From Bordetella sp. BOR01 (GTDB lineage Bacteria; Pseudomonadota; Gammaproteobacteria; Burkholderiales; Burkholderiaceae_B): a stretch of DNA of 64,000 nucleotides. Shown piece by piece: positions 42,831 through 52,309 of the stretch. The stretch is from the NCBI RefSeq assembly GCF_019218885.1, contig NZ_JAHUWT010000003.1:1302001-1366000 (forward strand), written 5' to 3'. The number at the start of each line of letters is the position of its first letter. Position 1 is the stretch's first letter. The position numbers and the translations under genes are program-made. The notes under the pieces were generated by a model. The model ran no database searches, had not been told where the DNA came from, and saw only the letters and a list, made by a program, of their open reading frames with translations.

Positions 42831-43814
42831 TCAATTGGCCGCGAGGTTGACCGCCTTGGCAAGGTCGGCCCAGCGTTTGCCGTCTTCTGCCATCATGGTG
42901 GTGAACTGCGCGACCGATCCGCCTTTGACTTCCATGTTGTTGTCCGTCATCAGCTTCTTGAAACCGGGCTGCTGCAGCAGATGGTTGAATACCGTGGCCA
43001 GCCGTTCGATGCGGTCGGGCGCTGTGCCCTTGGGCGCCATCAGGCCGATCCAGACCGAGGCCTGTACGCCGGGATAGCCCAGTTCGGCAAAGGTCGGAAC
43101 GTCGGGTAGCGCGGGCAAGCGCTCGGCGGCGGCCACCGCCAGGGGGCGCACCATGCCGGAAGCCGTCATCGCCTTGGCCGAGCCAACAAAAGTAAACAGC
43201 AGCGGAACCTGGCCGCCGGCCACATCCTGCAGTGCCGGCGCGGCGCCCCGGTATGGCACGTGCGTGAATTGCACGCCCATTTGCTGCGCCAGGAGTTCCT
43301 GGGCCAGGTGCGAGATACTGCCCGTGCCGCTAGAGGCGAATTGCAGGCGGCCCGAACCGGATTGCGCAGCCTTCGCTACGTCATCGAACGTGCGGTAAGG
43401 TGATTTCGTGCTGGCATACAACACAGCGGTCTGATCCACCAGGTGCGCGATGGGCAGCAGATCGGTCTGCGGGTCGTAGGCCATGTCCTTGTACATCAAG
43501 GGCGCGATCGTGACCTGGCCATTGCTGGCCAGCAACAGCGTATTGCCGTCAGGCTTGGCTTGCACGACCTTGGCCGCTGCAATCAGGCCGCCGGCGCCAC
43601 CGACGTTCTCCAGTATCAGCGACTGCCCTGTTTCTTGCTCGAACATCTGCGTGAGAGGCCGGCCCACGGTATCCAGCGAACCGCCGGCCGGGTAGGGAAC
43701 CACCATGGTGACCGCACGATCGGGAAACGTGCCGGCTTGCGACCACATGGGTAGAACCAGGCAGGCCGCCGCCGCAATCAGGCCTCTGCGCGTACATTTG
43801 AATGCAGGCTTCAT
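42831..43814 (-). CDS. Bug-family (TctC) solute-binding protein
   Basis: A 327-aa periplasmic receptor with a signal peptide ending near SQA, RAVTMVVPYPAGGSLDTVGR, ENVGGAGGLIAA and HVPYRGAAPALQD. It lies 66 nt upstream of the AtuA-like gene on the same strand and after a LysR gene, which makes a receptor-enzyme module. Ligand unknown. Confidence 0.92.
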   Translation of the reverse strand: MKPAFKCTRRGLIAAAACLVLPMWSQAGTFPDRAVTMVVPYPAGGSLDTVGRPLTQMFEQETGQSLILENVGGAGGLIAAAKVVQAKPDGNTLLLASNGQVTIAPLMYKDMAYDPQTDLLPIAHLVDQTAVLYASTKSPYRTFDDVAKAAQSGSGRLQFASSGTGSISHLAQELLAQQMGVQFTHVPYRGAAPALQDVAGGQVPLLFTFVGSAKAMTASGMVRPLAVAAAERLPALPDVPTFAELGYPGVQASVWIGLMAPKGTAPDRIERLATVFNHLLQQPGFKKLMTDNNMEVKGGSVAQFTTMMAEDGKRWADLAKAVNLAAN

Positions 43815-43910
43815 CGTTAACCCCTTGTATTGGCTTGTGTGCCGATTTCGGCTGGCCGTCTTGGCGACGACTCAAGGGAAATTCTAGGTAGGCCTGTTGC
43901 GGCTGTCGCA

Positions 43911-43932
43911 TTCCGATATGGAAAATTCCCAT
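43911..43932. promoter_or_regulatory. Possible LysR-type site before the Bug-AtuA module
   Basis: TTCC-GATAT-GGAA (43911-43923) overlaps GGAA-AA-TTCC (43920-43929). These nested small palindromes sit in the 176-nt spacer between the LysR gene and the Bug gene. They are weak alone; the position is the main support. Confidence 0.3.
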
Positions 43933-43990
43933 AACACGACGTTAAGACCCGCGCCGCTATTGGCTCTGCACAGAACTGGATGGCGATGAA

Positions 43991-44890
43991 TCAGTTGGCG
44001 GGCACCAGCAAGGGGTGCCGCAGGGCCTGCAGGTCGTCGACGAATGCCTGCGCCACCGTCGATAAAGGTTCGTGTCGCGAATACCCGATGCGCACCTGCA
44101 GATCGATGGTCGGGCTGATCTCGCGTAGTTCCAAGCCGGGCCAGGCGCCGGCGAGCTGCGCCTGTTCGTCCACCAGCGCGATGCCCAAGCCTTGCTGCAC
44201 CATCGCGCAGGCCACGTGGGTCTGCTTGACTTCCGCGACCCAGCGCGGCGCGACCTGGGCGCCGTCGTACAAGCGCCCGATGGCATGCGCAAGCGGCGTG
44301 TCGGCGGAATATCCGATGACACGTTCGCGGGCAAGGTCCGCGATGCGCAGCCGCTTGCGGCCCAGCAGGCGATGGCCGTGCGGCAGCGCCGCCGCGATCC
44401 GGTTGCGGAACAATTTGTGTATCTGGATGCGGGGGTGCTGCAGCGGCACCATTGCCACGGCGATGTCGGCGCGCTGGGTCAGCACCGCGTCGATCAGCGG
44501 ATCGGACAACATGCCTTCCACCAGCACCTGGACGTCCGGGTGACGGGTGGCAAAAGAGGCGATCGCCAACGGCATCAGGGCATAGGCCAGGCTTGGGCTG
44601 CAGACAATGCGCAGGACGCCGCCCTGCTGATTCGCCATGTCATTGGCCAGCCCCTGCAGGCGCTTGATGTTCTGGTAGATGACCTCGACTTCGGCAAACA
44701 GCTTATGCGCTTCCGGTGTGGGGTGCAGGCGGCCGCGCAGGCGCTGGAACAAGACAAAGCCCAGGCGCTGTTCGGTATAGGAAAGCAGGCGGCTGACGGC
44801 CGGCTGCGACACATGCAGGAGCTGGGCAGCTCCGCTGACGGATCCGGCCAGCATGACGGCACGGAACACTTCGATTTGGCGCAGGTTCAT
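43991..44890 (-). CDS. LysR-family transcriptional regulator
   Basis: A 299-aa LysR regulator. The helix-turn-helix is at about 2-60 (QIEVFRAVMLAGSVSGAAQLL, QPAVSRLLSYTEQRLGFVLF), resembling NocR/OccR-type members. The effector domain follows. It precedes the Bug-AtuA-DUF4387 genes on the same strand, with a spacer holding small palindromes, and probably regulates them. Confidence 0.9.
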   Translation of the reverse strand: MNLRQIEVFRAVMLAGSVSGAAQLLHVSQPAVSRLLSYTEQRLGFVLFQRLRGRLHPTPEAHKLFAEVEVIYQNIKRLQGLANDMANQQGGVLRIVCSPSLAYALMPLAIASFATRHPDVQVLVEGMLSDPLIDAVLTQRADIAVAMVPLQHPRIQIHKLFRNRIAAALPHGHRLLGRKRLRIADLARERVIGYSADTPLAHAIGRLYDGAQVAPRWVAEVKQTHVACAMVQQGLGIALVDEQAQLAGAWPGLELREISPTIDLQVRIGYSRHEPLSTVAQAFVDDLQALRHPLLVPAN

Positions 44891-44909
44891 GGCGCAGTCC
44901 TATGTCCCA

Positions 44910-44999
44910 GGTGTCAGGCTCCGCAGGTGCCTGACACCCTTGTGTGCCGCCACTGTCTCAGTCGTAGGGTGCCAGGCACCCTGGCGGGAGCCTGGCACC
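44910..44999. repeat. Two REP-like extragenic hairpins
   Basis: Hairpin 1 pairs GGTGTCAGGC (44910-44919) with GCCTGACACC (44929-44938). Hairpin 2 pairs GGTGCCAGGC (44969-44978) with GCCTGGCACC (44990-44999). The stems are the same sequence except one base pair, T-A against C-G. A shorter palindrome, AGGGTGCC-A-GGCACCCT, overlaps the second (44966-44982). A further GGTGCCTG follows at 45015. Confidence 0.7.
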
Positions 45000-45027
45000 T
45001 GGCAATAGACTCAAGGTGCCTGAAGGA

Positions 45028-45888
45028 TCAACTGGCCTGCGATTGCCCCGGATCCTGCGCCAGCACTTGCAGCGGCGCGGGTTCGGCGTTGTTGCCGTCC
45101 GGCGTCAGCCGGTGCGGCTGGTGCAGGCGGCCGGCGGCGGCCAGCGAACCCGACGCGCCGGCGTCGGTCCAGGTCGGGTCGGCGATCTCGGTAAACACCT
45201 GGCGCAGGCGTTCGCCCCAGGACTTGCGGATCATGCGGAAGTATTCGTTGTCTTCATCGATGTGGGCGAAATGCGTCACGCGCAGCGCGCCGCTTTCGTA
45301 CACCAGCATGTCCAGCGGCAGGCCCACCGAGATGTTCGAGCGCAGCGTCGAATCCATGGAAATCAGCGCGCACTTGGCGGCTTCGTCCAGCGGCGTATCG
45401 GGACGCAGCACCCGGTCGAGGATGGGCTTGCCGTACTTGGCTTCGCCGATCTGCAAATAAGGGCAGTCGGGGCTGGCCTCGATGAAGTTGCCGGCCGAAT
45501 AGATCTGGAACAGCCGGCCGCGTTCGGTGCCGATCTGGCCGCCGAAGATCAGGCTGATGTTGAAATCGATGCCATGTTCGCTCAGCGCCTCGGCGTCGCG
45601 CTCGTGCACGCGGCGCACGGCTTCGCCCACGCGCCGGGCGGCTTCGTACATGTCGGGCGCCGACCACAGCGAATCGGGGCTGTTTCCATCGAGCTGGGCC
45701 AGCAGGTTGACCACCGCCTGGCTGATGGCCAGGTTGCCCGAGGTCAGCAGCACCATGACGCGGTCGCCCGGTTGTTCGAAGACATTGAGCTTGCGGGCAA
45801 TGCTGATCTGGTCCACGCCCGCGTTGGTGCGCGAGTCGGACAGGAAAACCAGGCCCGCGTCCAGGCGGGCGGCAACACAGTAGGTCAT
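45028..45888 (-). CDS. Anbu proteasome-like peptidase
   Basis: A 286-aa Ntn-hydrolase of the Anbu (ancestral beta-subunit) type. The start MTYCVAARL puts the nucleophile Thr at position 2 after Met removal; LSDSRTNAG and RKLNVF hold the supporting Asp and Lys. About 40 residues at the C-terminus are low-complexity. ATG 45888 is chosen for the Thr. It is the last gene of a four-gene operon with transglutaminase-like, alpha-E and ATP-grasp proteins, a known conserved group suggested to make and remove a peptide tag. The substrate is unknown. Confidence 0.9.
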   Translation of the reverse strand: MTYCVAARLDAGLVFLSDSRTNAGVDQISIARKLNVFEQPGDRVMVLLTSGNLAISQAVVNLLAQLDGNSPDSLWSAPDMYEAARRVGEAVRRVHERDAEALSEHGIDFNISLIFGGQIGTERGRLFQIYSAGNFIEASPDCPYLQIGEAKYGKPILDRVLRPDTPLDEAAKCALISMDSTLRSNISVGLPLDMLVYESGALRVTHFAHIDEDNEYFRMIRKSWGERLRQVFTEIADPTWTDAGASGSLAAAGRLHQPHRLTPDGNNAEPAPLQVLAQDPGQSQAS

Positions 45889-45975
45889 GGTCTGGCAATG
45901 GAAAACGGCTGGCGTATTGTAGGGGTAGTCAGGCCGGCGTGCCGGCACCGCCCCCCCGGCTTGTACTGGCCCCAT

Positions 45976-46779
45976 TTACTGCTGGGGAGCCGCCTGTACC
46001 TGCACCGACACGGTCATCGACTCTTCGCCGCCGCCGTGGCGCACGCCGCGCACGGGCGAGGCCGAGTCGTAATCGCGAGCCACGGCCAGCCGGCAATGGC
46101 ACTCTGACGCGAACTGGCGATTGGTGATGTCGACGCTGGTCCAGCCGATGTCGGCCAGCCAGACGTCGGCCCAGGCGTGGCTGGCGGCGTGTTCGTCCTC
46201 GGTGTACAGATAGCCGCTGACGTATCGTGCAGGCACGCCCAGGCCGCGCACGCAGGCCAGGAACAGGTGGGCATGGTCCTGGCATACACCATGGCCCAGC
46301 GCCAGCACCTGGCCCGCGGCGGTCGTGACGTCGGTGGTGCCGGGCTCATAGGCCACCCGGTCGGATATGGCGCCGGCCAGCGACAGCACATCGGCCGCGC
46401 TGCGCAGGCCGCCGGGCAGGGCGCGGTGCACGAAATCGCGAATCGTATCGTCGGCCTGGGTCAGCGACGTCTGCACGCAATAAGCGTGCACGGGCAGGCG
46501 GTTGTCTTCCGGGCGCAGGCGGCCATCGGGCAGCGGGGCGATGTCGACCTGGCCGGTCACGCACAAGTCGATACTGTCGTGCGGGCGCGGCAGCGTCAGC
46601 ATGTGGGTGATATTGCCGTAGGCATCCACTTGTTGTTCCAGTGGGCCAGGGGCGTCGATACGCCAGCGCAAGGTGCGCTGGTGTTCGTCGGGGCGCGGCG
46701 TCAGCCGCAGGGTCTGGATGCTGTAGCCGACCGGCGCCGTATAGCGATACTGCGTGACGTGCCTGATGAGATGTTTCAT
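45976..46779 (-). CDS. Transglutaminase-like cysteine peptidase
   Basis: A 267-aa protein with an N-terminal bacterial transglutaminase beta domain (HLIRHVTQYRYTAPVGYSIQ) and the catalytic triad Cys in GHGVCQDHAH, His in SHAWADVWL and Asp in TSVDITN. It probably acts as a peptidase or amidase. It lies 87 nt before Anbu and 26 nt after the alpha-E gene. Confidence 0.91.
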   Translation of the reverse strand: MKHLIRHVTQYRYTAPVGYSIQTLRLTPRPDEHQRTLRWRIDAPGPLEQQVDAYGNITHMLTLPRPHDSIDLCVTGQVDIAPLPDGRLRPEDNRLPVHAYCVQTSLTQADDTIRDFVHRALPGGLRSAADVLSLAGAISDRVAYEPGTTDVTTAAGQVLALGHGVCQDHAHLFLACVRGLGVPARYVSGYLYTEDEHAASHAWADVWLADIGWTSVDITNRQFASECHCRLAVARDYDSASPVRGVRHGGGEESMTVSVQVQAAPQQ

Positions 46780-46805
46780 GCGCGGCTCTCTTTCGTGTGT
46801 GCAGG

Positions 46806-47747
46806 CTAGGCCGCCAGCGGCACCAGGAAATCCTGGCTGATCCGGTTGCCCAGGTCATTGATGCGGTCCAGGAAACGTTCCAGATAGCGGTGCAGGCCGC
46901 CGCGCAGAATGTCTTCGACGCGGGCGTAGCGCAGCTCGGCATGCAGCATGCCGGCGCGCCGTTCGGTCTCGGCCGAGCGCTGGTTGGACACCAGCGCCAG
47001 GTCGCAGGTCAGGGCTTGCACCGAGGCCAGCAGCGAGCGCGGCATATCCGGGCGCAGGATCAGCAATTCGGCCACGCGGTCCGGCGTGATGACGTCGCGA
47101 TATACCTTGCGATAGATCTCCAGGCCCGATACCGAGCTCAGCAGCGCCGCCCATCGGTAGAACTCGCTGGCGCGCGCCGGCGTGTCGCCGTCGGCCTCGT
47201 GGAACTTCACATCGAGCAGGCGCGCCGTGTTGTCGGCGCGTTCCAGGTGCATGCCCAGCCGCAGGAAATACAGTGCTTCGTCTTCCAGCATGGTGCCGAT
47301 GGTGACGCCGCGCGCCAGGTGGGCGCGGAATTTCACCCATTCGAAGAACTCGCCCGGATTGCGTTCGGGTAACTGGTCTTGCAGGTGCCGCTGCAGTTCC
47401 AGCCAGGTGGTGTTGTAGGTTTCCCAGACTTCGGTGGTCAGGCTGCCGCGCACGGCACGGGCGTTCTCGCGGGCGGCGCGCAGGCAGGCGTAGATGGACG
47501 ATTGGTTGGACGGTTCGCGCACCATGTGCTGCAGCACGTCCAGTGGCGTCACGGCGGGGTAGCGCGCGTCGTAGCCGTGCTGCAGTTCAGAGATATCCAG
47601 CACGGCGCGCCACAGGCCTTCGCGCGCCTGGGCGTCCTGCGGCAGCAGCGACATCTGCAGGTTCACATCCAGCATGCGGGCGGTATTCTCGGCCCGCTCG
47701 ATGTAGCGGCACATCCAGAACAGGTTGTCGGCGGTACGGCTCAGCAT
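46806..47747 (-). CDS. Alpha-E domain protein
   Basis: A 313-aa all-helical protein beginning MLSRTADNLFWMCRYIERAEN, the alpha-E signature with conserved Glu and Arg; the repeat-like LRLGMHLERADNTARLLD lies in the second half. Function is unknown, but it occurs almost always with ATP-grasp and transglutaminase genes. It starts 2 nt after the ATP-grasp stop, so translation is coupled. Confidence 0.9.
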   Translation of the reverse strand: MLSRTADNLFWMCRYIERAENTARMLDVNLQMSLLPQDAQAREGLWRAVLDISELQHGYDARYPAVTPLDVLQHMVREPSNQSSIYACLRAARENARAVRGSLTTEVWETYNTTWLELQRHLQDQLPERNPGEFFEWVKFRAHLARGVTIGTMLEDEALYFLRLGMHLERADNTARLLDVKFHEADGDTPARASEFYRWAALLSSVSGLEIYRKVYRDVITPDRVAELLILRPDMPRSLLASVQALTCDLALVSNQRSAETERRAGMLHAELRYARVEDILRGGLHRYLERFLDRINDLGNRISQDFLVPLAA

Positions 47748-47749
47748 GG

Positions 47750-49183
47750 TCAGTCTCCCAGTACCCAGGTGTCCTTGGTGCCGCCGCCCTGGCTGCTGTT
47801 GACCACCAGCGAGCCCTCGATCAGGGCCACGCGGCACAGCCCACCTGGCACGGTGCGGATATCCTTGCCGCACAGCACATAGGGGCGCAGGTCGACGTGG
47901 CGCGGTGCTACGCCCGATTCGACATAGGTGGGCACGGTCGACAGCGCCAGCGTGGGCTGGGCGATGTAATGGGCCGGCCGGCTGCGCACCCGTTCCTTGA
48001 AGGCCTCGACCTGCGCGCGCGTCGAGGCCGGGCCCACCAGCATGCCGTAGCCGCCCGCGCCATGCACTTCCTTGACGACCAGGTCGTGCATGTTGGCCAG
48101 CACGTGCGACAGTTCGTCGGACCGCGAGCAGCGCCACGTGGGTACGTTCGCCAGGATGGGTTCTTCCTGCAGGTAGAAGCGGATCATGTCGGGCACGTAC
48201 GGGTACGTGGACTTGTCGTCGGCGATGCCGGTGCCGATGGCGTTGGCCAGCGTGACGCGGCCGGCGCGGTACACCGACAGCAGCCCCGGCACGCCCAGTG
48301 CGGAATCGGCGCGAAAGGTCAGCGGGTCCAGGAAATCATCGTCCACCCGCCGATAGATCACATCTACCCGGCGCGGGCCACGCGTGGTGCGCATGTACAC
48401 CGTGTTCTGTTCCACGAACAGGTCCTGGCCCTCGACCAGTTCCACGCCCATCTGCTGCGCCAGGAAGGCGTGCTCGAAGTAGGCCGAGTTGTACATGCCC
48501 GGCGTCAACACCACCACAGTCGGGTTGTCGCTGCTGTGCGGCGCCACTTCGCGCAGGTTGTCCAGCAGCAGGTCGGGATAGTGGGCCACCGGCTTGACCC
48601 TGACGCGGCCGAACGCCTCGGGCATCAGGCGCATCGACATCTTGCGGTTTTCCAGCATGTACGACACGCCTGACGGTACGCGCAGGTTGTCTTCCAGCAC
48701 ATAGAATTCACCGGCGCCCGCGCGCACGATGTCCACGCCGGCGATATGGCAGTAGATGTCCTCGGCCACATCCACGTCCTGCATCTCGGGGCGGTACTGC
48801 GCATTCAGGAAGACCTGCTCGGCCGGCATCACGCCGGCTCGCACGATGTCGTGGCCATGGTAGATGTCGTGGATGAACAGGTTCAGGGCGCGCACCCGCT
48901 GCTTCAGGCCAGCATCCAGGCGCTGCCATTCGTCGGCGGGAATGATGCGCGGGATCAGGTCGAAGGGAATCAGCCGCTCGGTGCCCGCTTCGTCGCCTGC
49001 CACCGAGAAGGTGATGCCCACGCGCCGGAAGCTCAGGTCGGCCTCGATCTGCCGCGTCGCCATGGCGTCGGCGGGTTCTTGCGCCAGCCATTGCGAAAAC
49101 GCCTGGTAATGAGGGCGTACCTGGCCCTGGGCGTCAACCATTTCGTCATACGCCGCGATGGGCGCAGGCTGGGGATGCTGCAT
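47750..49183 (-). CDS. Circularly permuted ATP-grasp protein (DUF404/DUF407)
   Basis: A 477-aa predicted peptide ligase. Typical segments are VAEDIYCHIAGVDIVRAG, YVLEDNLRVPSGVSYMLENR and KEVHGAGGYGMLVGP with the ATP-grasp Lys and Glu residues. It is the first gene of the Anbu operon and would attach an amino acid or peptide that the transglutaminase-like and Anbu proteins could process. That role is a published proposal for the family, not shown for any substrate. Confidence 0.9.
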   Translation of the reverse strand: MQHPQPAPIAAYDEMVDAQGQVRPHYQAFSQWLAQEPADAMATRQIEADLSFRRVGITFSVAGDEAGTERLIPFDLIPRIIPADEWQRLDAGLKQRVRALNLFIHDIYHGHDIVRAGVMPAEQVFLNAQYRPEMQDVDVAEDIYCHIAGVDIVRAGAGEFYVLEDNLRVPSGVSYMLENRKMSMRLMPEAFGRVRVKPVAHYPDLLLDNLREVAPHSSDNPTVVVLTPGMYNSAYFEHAFLAQQMGVELVEGQDLFVEQNTVYMRTTRGPRRVDVIYRRVDDDFLDPLTFRADSALGVPGLLSVYRAGRVTLANAIGTGIADDKSTYPYVPDMIRFYLQEEPILANVPTWRCSRSDELSHVLANMHDLVVKEVHGAGGYGMLVGPASTRAQVEAFKERVRSRPAHYIAQPTLALSTVPTYVESGVAPRHVDLRPYVLCGKDIRTVPGGLCRVALIEGSLVVNSSQGGGTKDTWVLGD

Positions 49184-49319
49184 GGCTCCTCCTGTATGCG
49201 ATCCGGGCCTGCCGCGTGATCCGGATGGAGCCTGCGGCCCGAAGCGCGGGCATGGGTTGCATGCGCCGTACAGTGCTCAAGCAACCCCTGTGCCAACTCT
49301 GGCAAGGGATTGCGCATCA

Positions 49320-49480
49320 TGCGCACCCATGCCGGTGCCTGGGAACGTTGTAGCAGAAGGGCTGCCGCGCAGGTAGCCGGGTTGGCCCGGGGGTGGCACC
49401 AAAGCAGTGCGCGCACCATCGTCGCGCAGGCCGTGGGACAAGGCGGTGCAGGGCTTTCCCCGTGCGGCATGGGTCAGCGT
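49320..49480 (-). ncRNA. ssrS: Probable 6S RNA
   Basis: The 343-nt spacer 49184-49526 has no convincing ORF. On the minus strand, 49476 down to about 49322 can fold into one long irregular rod: ACCCAUGCCG (from 49474) pairs with CGGCAUGGGU (to 49325), next GGGAA with UUCCC. The 3' half has a small hairpin CCGGG-CCAA-CCCGG followed by GCUACCUGCGCGGCA, similar to the E. coli 6S 3' region. A -10-like GATACT (49488-49483) precedes it. The neighbouring 5-FCL gene is the usual 6S partner. Confidence 0.55.
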
Positions 49481-49526
49481 CAAGTATCGCAAAGACGGCG
49501 CGGACCGCCTGGTGTGCGGTCGGCGT

Positions 49527-50207
49527 TCAGCGCAGCACGTACGACCCGATCGTGCGGCCCGATGGCGCGCCGGGCCCGAGCAAGGGCGGCTCGGGCACCC
49601 AGCCATCGGGCGTCAGTATCGCGTCGAGCCGCACATCGTGCGCGGCCGGCTGGTAGTCGGCATCGAGCAGGCCTTCGTTCCAGGCAACGCCAATGGCGGT
49701 GAAGTCGTGCCCGGCCTGGCGCAAGTCGGCCAGCGTGCGGTCGTAGTAGCCGCCACCGTATCCCAGGCGGTCGGCCTGGACGGTATAACCCAGCGTGGGC
49801 ACCAGGATGACGTCGGGGCGCAGCGCGGGGCGGTCGGCGGCCGGCTCTTGCACGTTGTAAAGGCCGGCGCTGAGCGTGTCGCCGGGCGTCCAGGCGCGGA
49901 ACTCGAGCGGCGCGCCCGCCGCGCGGATGGCCGGCAGGGCCACGGCGACGCCGGCCTGTACCCATTGCTCCAGCAGGGGGCGCAGATCGGGCTCGTGGTC
50001 CAGCGGCCAGAAGGCCGCTACCGAGCCCGGCGCCGGTGTCCCGTGCTTGGCGGCCTGCTCGCGCACGGCATTCAGCCAGGTGTACAGGCGGCCTCGCATC
50101 AGCAGGCCGCCACGGCTGCGTTGGGCCTCGGGCAACTCGGCGCGGGCCTGTCGTAATCGCGTCCGTAGCGCGACTGCGTTATTCTGTTCGGAATTTGGAG
50201 TATTCAT
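49527..50207 (-). CDS. 5-formyltetrahydrofolate cyclo-ligase
   Basis: A 226-aa 5-FCL (YgfA family) that converts 5-formyl-THF to 5,10-methenyl-THF with ATP. The conserved end LGYGGGYYDRTLADL and the segment ILVPTLGYTVQADRLG are present. ATG 50207 is divergent from the lytic transglycosylase start, 11 nt apart, so the promoters must overlap the opposite coding sequences. In many proteobacteria 6S RNA is cotranscribed with this gene; here the candidate 6S lies downstream. Confidence 0.92.
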   Translation of the reverse strand: MNTPNSEQNNAVALRTRLRQARAELPEAQRSRGGLLMRGRLYTWLNAVREQAAKHGTPAPGSVAAFWPLDHEPDLRPLLEQWVQAGVAVALPAIRAAGAPLEFRAWTPGDTLSAGLYNVQEPAADRPALRPDVILVPTLGYTVQADRLGYGGGYYDRTLADLRQAGHDFTAIGVAWNEGLLDADYQPAAHDVRLDAILTPDGWVPEPPLLGPGAPSGRTIGSYVLR

Positions 50208-50218
50208 GCGGGTCGGCA

Positions 50219-52309
50219 ATGCGTCAGTGGCTTGAATCGGGACGTTATCAGAAATCGGCGCGGGCCGAGCCACGGGGCCGTCGGTGGCTGCCGGTATTGG
50301 CGTTGGTCACGGCCGCCTGCAGCTCGGTGGATGCACAGCAACCGCGCCAGGCGGCCGCGGCGCCGACGCAGGCGGCACGCCCGGCAATCCTGGTGCCGCC
50401 GGCCAAGCTGGCCGGCCTGCCGCCCACGCCGCAGACCCCCGCCTTGCAGGCGGTGGTAGCTGCGCGCGAGGCCAATAGCCGCAAGCAGTGGTCGGTGCTG
50501 GGCATGTTGGTGCCGCAGGCGCGCGGCGACATACTGGGCAATTATCCGCAGTATTGGCTGCTGCGCTACCAAGTGTGGTCACCGCCGGGCAACGTGGTTC
50601 CGAAGGCCGAGGTGGCCCGTTTCCTGCAAGATAACGCCGGCACCTACATGGCCGAGCGCCTGCGCTCAAGCTGGATCCTGGCGGCGGCGCGCCGTGGCGA
50701 TTTTGAAACCGTGCGTGAATTGGGCGATTTGCCCGATGCCAACGCGCAAACCCAGTGCGCCATGCTCGAAGCCCGGCACCTGACGGGCCAGCGGGCCACG
50801 GCCAGTCAGGCGCTGGCCATTTTCGCGCCCGGCCGGGATTGCTGGAACCTGTTCGACCAGATGGTGGCCGACAACATCCTGGGCTGGGACGAGCTCCAGC
50901 CGCAATTGCGTGCGGCCATTGAAACCGACCGCACCGGCGATGCCCGCAAGTTCGTCGCTTACATCTTCGAGCCCAAAGACCAGAAGGCCTTCGATGCCTT
51001 GCTGAAAAGCCCCATGAAGTGGCTGACCCGGCAAGACCACAAGCTGGTGGGCCGCAATGAAAAAGAATTGGCCACCCTGGCGCTGGCCCGGCTGGCTCGG
51101 CAGGATCTCGACGTGGCCGATGCGTACCTGCGCCGCGAATGGGCCGGCAACCTGCCGAAGTCGAACCTGGCCTGGGTACGCAACCAGTATGCGCTGATCG
51201 CCGCGCTGAATCTCGATAGCCGCGCCGATGGCTGGTACCGCGAGGCCGGCAACACGGTCGAGCTCACCGATTACAACGGTGCCTGGCGCGTGCGTTCGGC
51301 GCTGCGCCAGCCCAAGGTCGATTGGCGCTGGGTCATCGAGTCTGTCGAGCACATGCCCAAGGCCCAGCAGGCCGAGTCCGTGTGGGTCTACTGGAAGGCG
51401 CGCGGCGAAGCGGCGCGCGGCCGCGACACGCAGGCGCGCCGAGCCTACGCCGATATCGCCGACCAGTACAACTTCTACGGGCAGTTGGCGGCCGAAGAAC
51501 TGGGCCGCTCGATCACGGTGCCGCCGCGCCCGGCGCCCGTCACCGACCAGGAAATGAGCGAGGCGCGCGCCAACGCGGGCCTGCAGCGTGCCGTGCACCT
51601 TTTCCGCCTGGGGTGGCGTTCCGAGGCCGTGGGCGAATGGAATTTCGCCTTGCGCGGCATGTCCGACCGCCAATTGCTGGCCGCGGCAGAGCTGGCGCGC
51701 GCCGAAGACATCTACGACCGGGTGGTCAACACGTCTGAGCGCACCGCCAAAGAGGTGGACTTCACGCAGCGCTACATCGCGCCCTTCGAAGGTCGTGTCA
51801 CGGCCCAGGCCAATGCCATCTCGCTGGATCCGGCCTGGGTATACGGCCTGATCCGCCAGGAATCGCGCTTTGTCATGGACGCGCGTTCGCACGTGGGGGC
51901 CTCGGGGTTGATGCAATTGATGCCTGCCACTGCCAAGTGGGTGGCGCGCAAGATCGGCATGGCCGATTTCTCGCCGTCCAGCGTCAACGACTTCGACACC
52001 AACACCCTGTTGGGCACCAACTACCTGAATATCGTGCTGACCGGCCTGGACGGGTCGCAGGTATTGGCCAGCGCCGGCTACAACGCCGGGCCGGGCCGGC
52101 CGCGCAACTGGCGCGCCACCTTGTCGCATCCCGTGGAAGGCGCCATTTTCGCCGAGACCATCCCGTTCACGGAAACCCGCTTGTATGTCAAGCACGTGAT
52201 GTCCAATGCCACCTACTATGCCGCCATGTTCTCGGGGCAGCCGCAATCGCTGAAGGCCCGGCTGGGGCAGATCGAGCCGCCTTCGGTGCGCACGGCCGAA
52301 CTGCCGTGA
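50219..52309 (+). CDS. Soluble-type lytic murein transglycosylase (Slt family)
   Basis: A 696-aa periplasmic enzyme that cleaves peptidoglycan to 1,6-anhydro products. A signal sequence ([12 protein letters not shown]) ends either at Cys as a weak lipobox or at DAQQ. A long alpha-superhelical domain (about 60-500) precedes the catalytic SLT domain with Glu in [21 protein letters not shown] and [11 protein letters not shown]. The stop overlaps the cca start (GTGA). Confidence 0.92.
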   Translation: MRQWLESGRYQKSARAEPRGRRWLPVLALVTAACSSVDAQQPRQAAAAPTQAARPAILVPPAKLAGLPPTPQTPALQAVVAAREANSRKQWSVLGMLVPQARGDILGNYPQYWLLRYQVWSPPGNVVPKAEVARFLQDNAGTYMAERLRSSWILAAARRGDFETVRELGDLPDANAQTQCAMLEARHLTGQRATASQALAIFAPGRDCWNLFDQMVADNILGWDELQPQLRAAIETDRTGDARKFVAYIFEPKDQKAFDALLKSPMKWLTRQDHKLVGRNEKELATLALARLARQDLDVADAYLRREWAGNLPKSNLAWVRNQYALIAALNLDSRADGWYREAGNTVELTDYNGAWRVRSALRQPKVDWRWVIESVEHMPKAQQAESVWVYWKARGEAARGRDTQARRAYADIADQYNFYGQLAAEELGRSITVPPRPAPVTDQEMSEARANAGLQRAVHLFRLGWRSEAVGEWNFALRGMSDRQLLAAAELARAEDIYDRVVNTSERTAKEVDFTQRYIAPFEGRVTAQANAISLDPAWVYGLIRQESRFVMDARSHVGASGLMQLMPATAKWVARKIGMADFSPSSVNDFDTNTLLGTNYLNIVLTGLDGSQVLASAGYNAGPGRPRNWRATLSHPVEGAIFAETIPFTETRLYVKHVMSNATYYAAMFSGQPQSLKARLGQIEPPSVRTAELP

